From assembly GCF_000224145.3 (NCBI RefSeq), contig NC_020179.2:426571-490570 (forward strand): a stretch of DNA of 64,000 bases, in the 5' to 3' direction. The position numbers were made by a program, and so were the translations under genes. This stretch comes from Ciona intestinalis. Taxonomy: Eukaryota; Chordata; Ascidiacea; Phlebobranchia; Cionidae. The notes under the pieces were generated by a model. That model had not been told where the DNA came from, searched no databases, and worked only from the letters and a program-made list of their open reading frames with translations. Shown here piece by piece: positions 35,401 through 46,000 of the stretch (position 1 is its first letter; each line of letters begins with the position of its first letter).

Positions 35401-37561
35401 TAGTTCTTAACTTCTAATACAGTCTATATATAGTAGGGTGGAGAAAGATGGGACACCTTTTCATTCTACTTTCTCGTCTCACTTAGTAAACAAATAATAT
35501 TTAAAGAGTTATAAAACTGTAGCCTCAGTCCTCTCGACTCCCATAGACCGTTGTTAATTGTTTAAAACACGATCAGGGTATTTGGATATTATGTGCTAAA
35601 CCTGTCCCATCTCTACCCACCCTACTTTCTCGTTTCATTTGGTAGTAAACAAAGAAAATTCAAATAATTATAAAATCGTATCTTCACAACTCCCATAGAC
35701 ATTGTTAATTGTTTAAAACACGATCATGATATTTGGATAGTATGTGGTTCGATAGTATGTGCTAAAGGTGTCCCATCTCCCCCCACCCTACTAGATTATG
35801 ATTTTCATTGTGTTGCTTTGGAAGTAAGTTTAAACCTTGCATTTAAGTAAGCACTTGCATTTAAGTTGTAACCCCTATTTTCTTAGGCAAGACACTCAAC
35901 GGACATTATTCCAATCCAATGGTCACTAATAGGTTGTATCACCCTTTGTGATAAGGTAATAGGCTGACCAACTTTAACCCTAGGTCCCATGTCATGCCAC
36001 TAAATCCTAGGTCCCATCTCCCATGTCATGCCACTCTGTGGACCTCACCCACGTAGAATAGAATATAATAGACAACTTTTCCCACACCAACCGGTAACGC
36101 GGTAAGTAGGTAATAATGAATGAATGAATGAATGAATGTAACTTGGTTTATCTTTGTGTGGGGTTAATGTTAACGTTTTATCCACCTCGTGTCTGCTTAC
36201 GAGTTACCATGTATGTAAATTACTGGATATTGATACGCTGTAACACAAACTTCACCAAAACTATTGCCAACTTACATGTCTATGGTAAAGTACACTCTCA
36301 ATATTATATCTGTTGTCCAGCACTGTAGATAGTTGATCCATGGCTAGTTGTTCAATTGGGTTATCAATACCGAAGTACCTAGGAACAGATTCATTTTTGA
36401 AACTAAATTTAAATAAAAGAGCAACCTTAATTTATGCACACAGTAAATAAATGCATTAAATATATTGATACCTCATAAAATATCCCTAAATTTAAAAATG
36501 TGCTGCTTTTAAGCGGGTAAATTCCTTAAAAAAAAACAGAAAAAAGATATACATATATATTATATATTTAATAACTGTAATTTTTATAAACGCTAACCCA
36601 TTTCATAACCCCTTTATAATTGTACAAACAGATAAAGTACATATCAAATATACAAATGGTTTTTACAAATTCAAATAAGAAACCTGTTAAAATTACAAAC
36701 AGTAATAGCTGGCAGAGGAATCTCATTGACAAAAACATCTTTTATTTGAACGCTTGTTTTGTAAGCAAAGTATGCATTGCATCGATCTGCTATCTATAAG
36801 GAAAAATATCAGTGATTTAACAATAATAATATCAAATAAAATCAAACAATATTTCTTGCAAATTGTACATGGTATACCATACAGGTGTCAGTTATGGCCT
36901 TTTGTTCAATTTTAATATTTCTAAAGAGAATATATATATTTCTTATCTATCACATTTCATGTTGTTTTAATCAAAAATTCATAAACCTCTAAATAATTCA
37001 ACTAAAATAAGTACGTACATAGGCGCCTAATGTAGTCAGGCAGGTTAGGCAAATGCCCAACCTGGAATTTGGCGCAATGAGTATTAATTGTTCCATAATG
37101 AAGTAAACAAACACATATGATTTACATATTTTTTAAACCATCCACAATTACGTGTTGACAATTGAATTACGATTATCGCGCTGCGTAACAGCCATTATCA
37201 ATGACAATGATTGTGTCGGGTAATATGAAAGTTAAACTGTAACCAGTGCATAATGTGCCAGTGGAGTAATTACCTTCTAAGTTCAAGTATCAGATAATAA
37301 GTAGTTGATATTTGTAACTATAAGTTTGCCTAACTTGGATAATCAAAACTTAGGCGCCTCAGTAAGTATGTTGGTGTATAATGATAATATTACCTGCCAT
37401 AACAGTAAGCTAAACACGGTAATAACCACACACCCCCACATAACTTTTGTCCACATATTTTTCCCATTTTTTATCTGTACGACCCCATGACATGTAGTCG
37501 TGTCAGAAAACTTCTTTAAAAGTGCTGACCTCGGCTTATTTTGTTGCTTGGTAACATTCAT
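32496..37561 (-). CDS. DEG/ENaC (ASIC-like) cation channel, one exon missing at gap
   Basis: Exons: complement(join(32496..32656, 32958..33102, 33409..33512, 34047..34196, 34594..34713, 35226..35384, 36276..36378, 36684..36793, 37394..37561)). The N-terminus carries the family His-Gly gating motif (TTTCHGVV, H25-G26), then TM1 about 36-56. The next exon gives IPLPAITVCNFNR, the classic post-TM1 motif. The extracellular part has the WEGGILFQVHSPYEPP strand (palm/beta-ball) and the CNCAYPCKD cysteine motif. The last two exons give ALLSDIGGQLGLWIGISVVT, the pre-TM2/TM2 pore with GIS at the GxS filter. Exon 34047-34196 ends in phase 0 but 33409-33512 starts in phase 1, and the thumb region (usually a PPPWGxC-like segment) is missing. 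The lost exon most likely lies in the 50 N gap at 33811-33860. Function by family: trimeric sodium-permeable channel at the plasma membrane; ligand or pH gating cannot be inferred. Confidence 0.85.
32678..32895 (+). repeat. Family 2 repeat, two tandem units
   Basis: In the last intron of the channel gene. Confidence 0.85.
33186..33389. mobile_element. hAT-type miniature element in the channel gene
   Basis: Ends cagcggttccaaagc and cagttcgggaactgctg are inverted repeats of the hAT type. About 204 bp. It keeps two frames open (86 and 112 codons) by chance. Confidence 0.6.
33605..34005. repeat. Family 2 repeats flanking the 50 N gap
   Basis: Two plus units (33605-33810, the first interrupted), then the gap, then a minus unit (33861-34005) ending in (cattcatt)n. 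Confidence 0.8.
33811..33860. other. Assembly gap, 50 N, inside the channel gene
   Basis: Fifty N flanked on both sides by copies of the ~130 bp interspersed repeat in opposite orientations (plus on the left, minus on the right). Inverted repeats are a likely cause of the assembly break, and the true missing length may differ from 50. Confidence 0.95.
34832..34945 (+). repeat. Family 2 repeat
   Basis: Full unit in a channel-gene intron. Confidence 0.8.
35431..35792 (-). mobile_element. Family 1 MITE, two copies fused in tandem
   Basis: A full copy (35431-35628) followed directly by a second lacking its first TIR part (35629-35792); in a channel-gene intron. Confidence 0.85.
36115..36225 (+). 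repeat. Family 2 repeat, shortened
   Basis: (aatg)n start, then a unit lacking the acgacagtcg block. Confidence 0.7.
37020..37361. repeat. Possible short-TIR insertion in channel intron 1
   Basis: taggcgcctaa at 37020-37030 and ttaggcgcctc at 37350-37360 are inverted around about 320 bp of non-coding sequence that itself contains gcaggttaggcaaatgcc. Only one copy is seen in the window, so identity as an element is unproven. Confidence 0.3.
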
Positions 37562-38845
37562 ATTTAATTATAAATTAAAGGTTTTCCTCCTAACTTTTCA
37601 AATTGTCCAACTATTATATATATTGTAACTCTGGTTATAGCAGCATTGGCTTAAAACCTAGAAATAAATTAATTTTTTTGCTTAAACTATTGTGTACATG
37701 TGTTGATAGTTCTTTTCAAAACTGCTAAAAATAAAAACTGTACTCATACAAACATATGTGAATAAACATCTATCACCTATGTAATTATATATAGACTTAT
37801 TACAATAAAATCTGTTACTGTATCACTGTGTTTAAAGTAAGGTACTGCAAAATATATACTAAAGTCTAAATTCGCCAAAAACTTATATGATTTGGCCGAA
37901 CCCTGAAAAAGAGTCTTGTGACCACATAATCCCTACATTATTCCACCATTGTTGTGTCAACAATAGGAGTGAATCAACGGTTTTATATTAATATTCAGTT
38001 TAAGTGACCAGTTTATCTACAAAATGTTAAGCAAACCACAGTCTATAGAGTATTAGTTAATAGTTATGTAATGTGTTTAATCTCTTTACAAATTTTTAAT
38101 TAGTCAACGATAATTTTTTACATGCACATTAATTAATTTGTTAATTAATTTTAACATATGATAAACAATGTTTTAGAAACCAGACTTCTAAAACCAGGCT
38201 CACAAACTCAAACTAAATCATAAGCCACATATACAACAACCTAACGTACCCAATAAAAGTAACGGTAGATTATATAGGCGCACGTACACAAATATTAAAG
38301 TATATACGTTACAATACGTACCGCGGTACCTGTACTTTGATCATCTTGGCAAATATAATGAGTTCGGTTTTGCTTGGCCTGGTCAAACGAAGAAACGGTA
38401 CAATTTTTTGACATTCATAATAGACGTTCAGGGAAAAACTTGTTCTTTTACAATCAGATAGTTTAGTTCTACGCAAAGCCACAAAGTAATAGGTAAATGA
38501 ATTAACAAATTTAAAACAAAATAAGTACCCGCGAGTTTATGGGGAAATCCCTAGTTTAAGAATATAAATAAAAGGCTTTAAGGAAGTCGATAAAAAATGT
38601 TCAAATAGATTCAAAATTCGTGCATCCAATACAAGTTTATTCAAGTAACCTTTTAATGTGTCTTCCGATATGAACTTGTGATACAGATTGTACCACCTTG
38701 AGGCAATTGCGTAGATAAACGAATACAACGATGGGTTTTTAATTGGCCATGTATTTTAACGGCAATGTAAATTATAACGTACTGCATTTTATTTAAACCT
38801 GAGTCCGTATGTAAAAGTTAACAAATTCATAAAAATTTCTTTGAT
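37562..38845. other. Intergenic region between channel and sulfotransferase
   Basis: About 1.3 kb, AT-rich. A 63-codon minus-strand frame at 38537-38728 has no recognisable family and no splice partners. The sulfotransferase poly(A) signal AATAAA (minus, 38793-38788) is 53 nt after its stop. Nothing else supported. Confidence 0.6.
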
Positions 38846-40306
38846 TTAAACAATATCCTCATAGTTTTTCCAGTAATGTTGAAGTCCGTGCTCAGTAGTC
38901 ATTCGGTCAATAATTTCAGCTTGTTCTCTTGTCATTAGACTTCTCCAATCTCCTACAACTCCCCGTCGTATAACTGGACACTTGCCGTCTTTTATAACTG
39001 TCGACTGCGATTATTAAATATATATATATAGTACAATAGAGTAAGATAGGACACCTATAGCACAGAATATCCAAATAGCCTAATCGTAACGGACACGGTT
39101 TTATAATTCTTCAAGTGTTTTTTGTTTTATACCAAATGGGATGAGAAAATAGAATGAAAAGATGTCCCATCTTCCCCCACCCTGCTATAATGGTATTATA
39201 TTCAGCATTACCGAAACATTATTTTAGCAAATACGTACGCTTACAAATTGATCCATTGTTTGAGACATTTCGCGGAAGCTGCATTTTTCAAAGATAGTCT
39301 CCATAGTAACCGGGTTGCTGACCCTGGCCGCGTAAGTTTTACCAAGAAAGTTAGCAATTTGTTTGATGGCTGATCTTGTGTCCACCTAAAAGCAAATGGA
39401 AACAAATTAAGAATACATTACTATTAGCAATATGAAACATCCAGCTTCATATTGTAGTAGGTTGACCATGCATTCCAACTTGTTTATGCATGCTGGCCAT
39501 ATAGCTACTGCTGGCTAACGAATGTAACTGCCAGAAAAGCGTCCGAATTCGTACCCATTTTTGTACGAAACCAGTTAACTGAAAGTAATAAGTCTAATAT
39601 GGTAATAGGGGGACGATGGGACAGTCCCGTAAATATATATATATTTAGTCCCGTCTTCCCCACCAAACTATATCAACTCATAACACGAAATGTCAGTAGG
39701 TACGAATGAAACTTTTACCTTCATGTCTTCATACAATAATAATAGTACATTCTTGTCATTAGCGTGCTCTGACCATTTTTTTACGTGACCGAAATAACTG
39801 TCGTAATCTGTTTTCCCGGATGCAAACAACTTGAAATAATGATCGAAAGTACCGTGATCGTATTCATAGAGGTTGCTGAATAGTTTGGTGTGATGGTAAA
39901 AAGACACGCATACGTCTTTGGGATTTCGTAACACCCAAATATACTTCGTCTTCTCGTTTAACTCAAAGTGGTCGCATGGAATATGGGTGTGATAGAACGC
40001 AGGTTTATGGGTTGATTTATGTTCATCCAGGCGTTTTCTTGTGCTAGACTCGAGAAAGGGAAACTCGCTTTCAATAATCGAACCAGGTTTGATTTCCATC
40101 CCGCATATTAACCTTACGATATTCAGTGTCCACGTGGTGCCGCTCTTTGGGTAACTAGCGATAATGACGTCATCCTGGTCAAACGGAAACCCAACAGCAT
40201 CGTCGTAACATTGCTGACTTGCATGGGATGGCATCGCATACTTTTCACCGGTTTTAGTTGTGACATAAACTATCTTAGGATTTCTTTCAACTTTAGGAGT
40301 TTCCAT
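38846..40306 (-). CDS. Cytosolic sulfotransferase (SULT family), 295 aa
   Basis: Exons: complement(join(38846..39004, 39245..39385, 39719..40306)), 888 nt, usual length for the family. The PAPS 5'-phosphosulfate loop YPKSGTTW is at 52-59. The catalytic-histidine motif HTHIP gives H108. The 3'-phosphate site is RNPKD (R127) with S135 in VSFYHH, and the C-terminal PAPS-binding motif is RRGVVGDW at 256-263 (usually RKGxxGDWK). All key residues are present, so the enzyme should transfer sulfonate from PAPS to hydroxyl or amino groups of small molecules (phenols, steroids, bile-type alcohols); the acceptor cannot be told from sequence. No signal peptide, consistent with a cytosolic enzyme. A MITE copy lies in each of its introns (39030-39188 and 39604-39671). 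Confidence 0.93.
39030..39188 (+). mobile_element. Family 1 MITE with internal deletion
   Basis: About 160 bp in sulfotransferase intron 2; the atcgtgttttaaac block is partly lost. Confidence 0.8.
39604..39671. mobile_element. Hairpin-like remnant of a family 1 MITE
   Basis: Only the two TIRs remain around a (ta)n loop: gggggacgatgggacagtcc and agtcccgtcttccccacc, about 68 bp, in sulfotransferase intron 1. Confidence 0.7.
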
Positions 40307-40992
40307 CTCTTAATTGAAACTATATAATACAATATAAAAACGCAGTTTTCAAAACCACCGGTGCTGTGTTTGCTATCTCGAAATTCTACTTAGTTCTGTA
40401 TTAAGTGACAAATACAAACAACCATTGCTCATTACTTCGTTATAGCTATCTTCTGCAGCTTCCTCTTTTCAACCTGTTCAGTGTAATCATATACTGCACA
40501 AATGTATGTAAAGGCTATGTTTTAATCAAACAGACATAACCAATCAAACAGGTCACACTTTATGATAAACAGCATTGCCGCAGGACCACACAAAACAAAC
40601 CGTTCGGTAACATTCTGTTTGCACTGCACTTCAAACAGTAACTAGTGATGCATGAAATACGGCAAAATAAAGATTTCTCCGACTAACCTGAACGGGAAGC
40701 TTATAGCTTCTAAGAGTTTAAATGCACGAATATAACAGAAGGCACGTTTCTGTTTACTCCGTCGTAATTCAAGAAACACGTTGTCGGGACTTACATATAT
40801 GGCTGCAATAACGTAGCGAACATACGAATATGTTCATGCATTACTAAAGTGTCCACACCCTGTTCAAAAAGATGACATGGAAGCTATAATAAAATACAAC
40901 ACACATGTAGGTGTTGTTACTTTTAATAACAAAGATTTTGACATAGCGTGCCGGTCTCCATTAACGAGTGTTTATAGAGTATATGCCTACCG

Positions 40993-41176
40993 TATAGGGG
41001 AGATAGGACACCTTTAGCACATAATATCCAAACATCCTGATCAAGTTTCCAACAATTAAGAACGGTTTATGGGAGTCGTAAAGATATGGTTTTATAATTC
41101 TTTGAATGTTCTTTGTTTACTACTAAGTGGGACGAGAAAATAAAAGGAAAAGATGTCCCATCTTCCCCACCCTACT
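40993..41176 (+). mobile_element. Family 1 MITE, full copy
   Basis: Intergenic; left TIR shortened, right TIR intact. Confidence 0.85.
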
Positions 41177-42584
41177 CTATATATGTATTGTTATACTTTT
41201 AATAACAAAGTCTTTGACATGGCATTTCTATAATAAACGAGTGCTTATATTTGAGATATCGCATATTCTCGAGAAAACATAATTAAAATATGATAAACCA
41301 TCCTCCCCCTCCCTACTATTTAATTAAAATGAAATATTGGTTTGCGTGATGAATCAACGAATTCACATTCCATAAAACGTGGGGACATTTCTTTCAATCA
41401 CGTTAAATAGTTCTGCGTGCGAAGCAGATAGTCCGCCTACGCAATCAATAACACATTAATATGATATTACCATTGGCGTCAAAGGGCGCAGAAATTTATT
41501 TTTAATTTTTTCACATTGACATATGCAATATTACATTTCAGTTGATCGTCCTTTCACGAAAATCACAATTATTTCAATGGCGTGTGCAGGACTTGGCAGA
41601 CGTGTATATACCAATCACCTCAGAGTTGTTAATTACCGTTTATTCTTTATATTGATGAACAAAGGTCGTATATCATGCGTCTGAAGGTTATTTATCATTA
41701 TGGGAAGCGTGGCACTTAAATGGTTAAGCACGTAACTAGAGCACGCCAAAGGAAGTGTTAGCCTTTCACTAATTACTCGTGACCAACTTATTGGCAATGT
41801 TATCATTTTCAGAGTTAAAGTTATTGTATTCTGCAGTAAATGCTCAGAGTGTCGTTTTTGCACGATACGAAATTCTCCACCGTGCAGCGGTATCTTGTGG
41901 TACAAATTCGGCCTAAATACGATATAAGCCTAATTGCCTCGATGGCCCTTTAGAGCCTCACCCGTATAAAATACAACAGTTTCTTATGCCATGTGTTTAT
42001 ATTGTTCTTAATGTCGCACTAGGCGGCTAAGTTGTATGATTAGCGATGACAAATTACTTTATAAGACAGTTCATGATATGGTTTTAATTACTTGAAATTT
42101 CCCAGCAATATTGCAATTGAACACGAAGCGGAAGAATAAAGATCATTTATAAACCTCATATTTGAATATACATCTCTCAATATGAGACAAACAAATATTA
42201 AACATCACGTTGTAAGGATTGCATTCAAATCCACGATTGCAACATGACTTTGGGAGTCGTATATGTTAGAAAACATTCATATTACTGCATGAGTCTATAC
42301 CATTGTCAGACATATCAATCATGTGGGCGCATATCATCCAATTAATCCTTTCCCATAAAATCACGTTAGCTCAAAACGTGTTGGGATAATACTGAACCAG
42401 TTAGCAGACGAGCACGAAGTTTATGGGCGATATCAACTTAATCCGAGAATTAATTAATCTATATCTTAGAATTCAAGTCCACAACAACGTTTGCAAGAAA
42501 TGCCCGGCGTCAGGTTTGTAGGCAAACTGGGACTGTATGCTTAGCAATGTAGTATGGTATACAGAAGTTTAAACGTAATAAAAC

Positions 42585-42650
42585 TTATTTATCCTCGCGT
42601 GGCGGGAAAACGACAGTCGTTATAACACGCGGGTGTTTTGTTTTATACAT
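42585..42650 (+). repeat. Family 2 repeat, left half only
   Basis: acttatttatcctcgcgtgg to gtgttttgttttatac, intergenic. Confidence 0.75.
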
Positions 42651-42955
42651 TTCCAAAAGTTAGGGGCTAGGGGACAAAACCAAGAAATATGACACAGTTT
42701 TAGAAAATACAATGCTGTCTCTATAAAAATGCGAAGCGAAATAGTTTTACTATTACATGAATGCTATTTGCAATCAAGCAAGATATGTACAACATTATTT
42801 ATCGCTTCTAAATAATTTAACGAATTTGCAATATATATTTTGACCACCTTTAAGATTTTTTTTGCAAAAATGTTGATTGGTTTAGCCCTACGTCATTCAG
42901 TCTACATCTTGGCCGCGCGTACGACCGTACGTCATTGAAGTAAAATATATCGCTA

Positions 42956-42961
42956 TGACGT
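42956..42961 (+). promoter_or_regulatory. CRE-like half site upstream of gene A
   Basis: TGACGT 120 bp before the gene A ATG; a further tacgtcat occurs at about 42928. Gene B has a full TGACGTCA upstream. Binding is inference. Confidence 0.3.
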
Positions 42962-42992
42962 GGTAAGTTACGCCGGGAAAAAGGGAAGCTGG

Positions 42993-43002
42993 TTATTTAA
43001 AG
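42993..43002 (+). promoter_or_regulatory. TATA-like box of gene A
   Basis: TTATTTAAAG 83 bp before the ATG at 43076. Gene B has TATATAAG at almost the same distance (81 bp), which supports both as core promoters with short 5'UTRs. Confidence 0.5.
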
Positions 43003-43075
43003 CAAGGGGTTTAAGGTTGAGGTCATTCAATATTGAAGTTGGAGATAAAACAAAAAAAGACTTTAATCTTCAAGA

Positions 43076-46000
43076 ATGAAAATTTTAACTGCAATAATTA
43101 CTTTAGCAGCGTTAGTCTGCTCTGTCAACGGTAAGAGCAAAACTTGTATGGAGTATTATTATATTAATGAGATTTATACTCTCTCAATGCATGTAAAAAC
43201 TAGGAAAAATAATTTATGTATGGCCATATTAATAAGTAGGAATTAAAGATGTTTGTATATTCACAGCTTTATTAACGTGTTGGGAATGCCGGAATGCGCG
43301 CAGCAACCGGGAATGTCGTTTGAACGGACAACTAAGAAGATGTCAACCAAACGAGGTATGAATTACTTAACACATTTTAAGTATGAATGAATGAATCAAC
43401 TAATTTATCTTTCGGGGAAAAGAAAGTCTTTCTAACAATGATGTTTTGTTATATTCTATAAAAGGCAGCATGCTGTTTGTACCACGGCGCTTATATATAT
43501 GTGACCGGGAGTTAAGCATAATGTATTTTCTATAGAAAGCTTGCCAGACTGAAGTCAGAAGAGACCCGCATGGAATAAGAATCTCGAAGATGTGCAAGCA
43601 GGCTCGTGCATGCGACAACAACTTTGTTCAGGTACGTATTAAAAAATCATGTGTATCATATCATATAAATTTGAAAAAAATCTATACATATTAGAACCCA
43701 AGATCCGCATGGTATCCAAGCCAGTGCAGTGACATCCACGGTTCAGTTTGCAGATGTTGTTGCGACTTTGACAACTGCAACACACCGTCTATTGCTTGTG
43801 CAAGCCGTAAGTTACGAATACTTCACTAATCCTTAATTGAGACTAATCAAATGTAAAAACTGAATATGTTTTGGTCTCTGTACAAACATTGTCGCAATAT
43901 ATAATGGTACCGACTTTAAAAAATGTAATTTTAAATCGATTTAATCAAAGAAAACGGGATCTAAATTTGCCTTGTGTATCTGACAGAATACTGTTGCTCT
44001 AGACTACAGTTAAAAACACAGTGTTACACATCTATCATTTTATTATGCAGGACCTGAGCCAACATGCGAAAGACTGCCAAGTCCCGAAAACGGAGACGTG
44101 TCTTGTTACGGAAATGCATCGGTACCAGTTGGGGAGCAATGCTTCTTCGAATGCTCGATAGGTTTGTAAACTTTAAAAAAATATTTGCTTGATAATATAT
44201 ATTTCACGTTCCCCATTCATACGTTGTAACCCAGACGCAACAATTAAAGGCACGAGTTTGGTTTGCTCGACGACTCCTAAAGTTTAAAGAATATTTTCTC
44301 GAAAAAATAATTTTTCGTTCAAGAATTCCTCCAACTTCGTACCGTTTTTTTATACCTAAAATGCATTTTACGTGCCCTAACAACAAACGTACGGTTTCAG
44401 GTTTTACGATGACCGGTAATCCTACATTAACATGTCAACTAACTTCACCAACGACGGCAGCATACGATCAACCAGCGCCCGCATGTATCAGTCCACAGAG
44501 AGATGAAAGTAAGCCATTTCTAAACATATAGCAGAGTAGGGGAACGATGGGACAACTTTTCATTCCATTTTATCGTCCCATTTGGTAGTAAACAAAGAAC
44601 ATTCAAAAAATTTTAAAACCGTAACTCCCACTGGTAATTGTTTAAAACACGATCAGGATATTATGTGCTAAAGGTGTTCCATCTTCCCCCATATCTATAA
44701 CAGTATTAATTCTCAAATATATATAGTAGTATGGGGGAAGATGGGACACCTTTTGCGAATATTATCTGAATATCCTGATGGTGTTTTAAGCAATTAACAA
44801 CGGTCTATGAGATTCTTGAGCATATAGTTTTACAATTCTTTGAATGTTCCTTGTTTACTACCACATGGGACGAGAATAGAGTTAAAAGATGTCCCAACTT
44901 CCCCCATCCTACTATACATTTAATTCTGTTATATATGGGTTACGTTCTACGGCGAAGGACGCCGGCCAATACATTAGCCCAACACGTCTATATAACTGAA
45001 TCTTTCTTTAGTTTTATGTCAGCCTGAACTCGAGGATCCTGAGTTCGGTTCCGTGGTTTGCTCAGAGACAAACCACCCTGGTAGCGTGTGCACATATACG
45101 TGTCAGAGCGGACGTTACGTATCTGGATTACCCTCGGCCACATGCGGTAAGTGTAATATAGCTGACATAATAGTTGTTCAAATTATCCGCCATACATAAA
45201 AAATCGCTGTAAAATTTTTACCAACAAAGTAACATACTTGGTAACTCGTAGGCTGGTGCGAGGTGTACCTATGAAACAGAACACTAGTGTTATAACGACT
45301 GTCGTTTCCCGGCCACGCGAAGGACAATCTATTGTGGGGACAACTGGTCTGAAACAATATATAGCAGTTCAATATTGCTAAAACCACTGTTTGACGTTGC
45401 CGGTAGTAAATTGATAAGTGCATTAAAATAAACTGGTAACAGATTGCCAACACAATTCCTTGATACAATGTAGGGTATTAAGGTTTTATCTGATGTCTTG
45501 TAATGTTTATTTTACATAAAGGTGAAAACGGCTTGTGGTCTTCCCCACCCCCAACTTGCGAACGAGTTAAATGTTTCCCCGCAATAACCGACCTCACCAA
45601 CGGACAAGTGTCTTGCTCAGACAGCAATTACGACAGTAGTACATGCAGGTAACAAGGACATGAAATAGCAAACAGGCCCACTAATAAACGCACTCACTAT
45701 TAAGTTGCATACGTGGTAACTTGTAAGCTGGCACAAGGCGTATGAAACAGAACATCTATACAACTGTCCTTATACTTCACCATGCGAGGGCGCAAAAGTT
45801 ACTTTCATTCATTCCATTAAATACACCTTTTTGCGCTTTTAGTTTTATTTGTGACCCTACATACGTGTTGGAAGGCTCTACAGTATCTGTGTGTGTTGAT
45901 GATAACGATGGTGACGATAAAGGAGATTGGACAAACCTAATACCTCGATGCAAACGTAAGTTAAACTGTAACAGTACACTGGGGAATATGGGATACCTTT

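Larger units (their letters stand above)
40307..43075. other. Intergenic region between sulfotransferase and gene A
   Basis: Contains a full MITE copy (40993-41176) and a partial ~130 bp repeat (42585-42650). A 90-codon minus-strand frame at 41633-41905 has no recognisable family or splice partners. The last 150 bp hold the probable gene A promoter. Confidence 0.5.

Noticed and set aside
38537..38728. 63-codon minus-strand frame after the sulfotransferase
   Set aside because: No family resemblance; lies in 3' flanking DNA.
41633..41905. 90-codon minus-strand frame
   Set aside because: No recognisable motif, no splice partners, AT-rich intergenic sequence.
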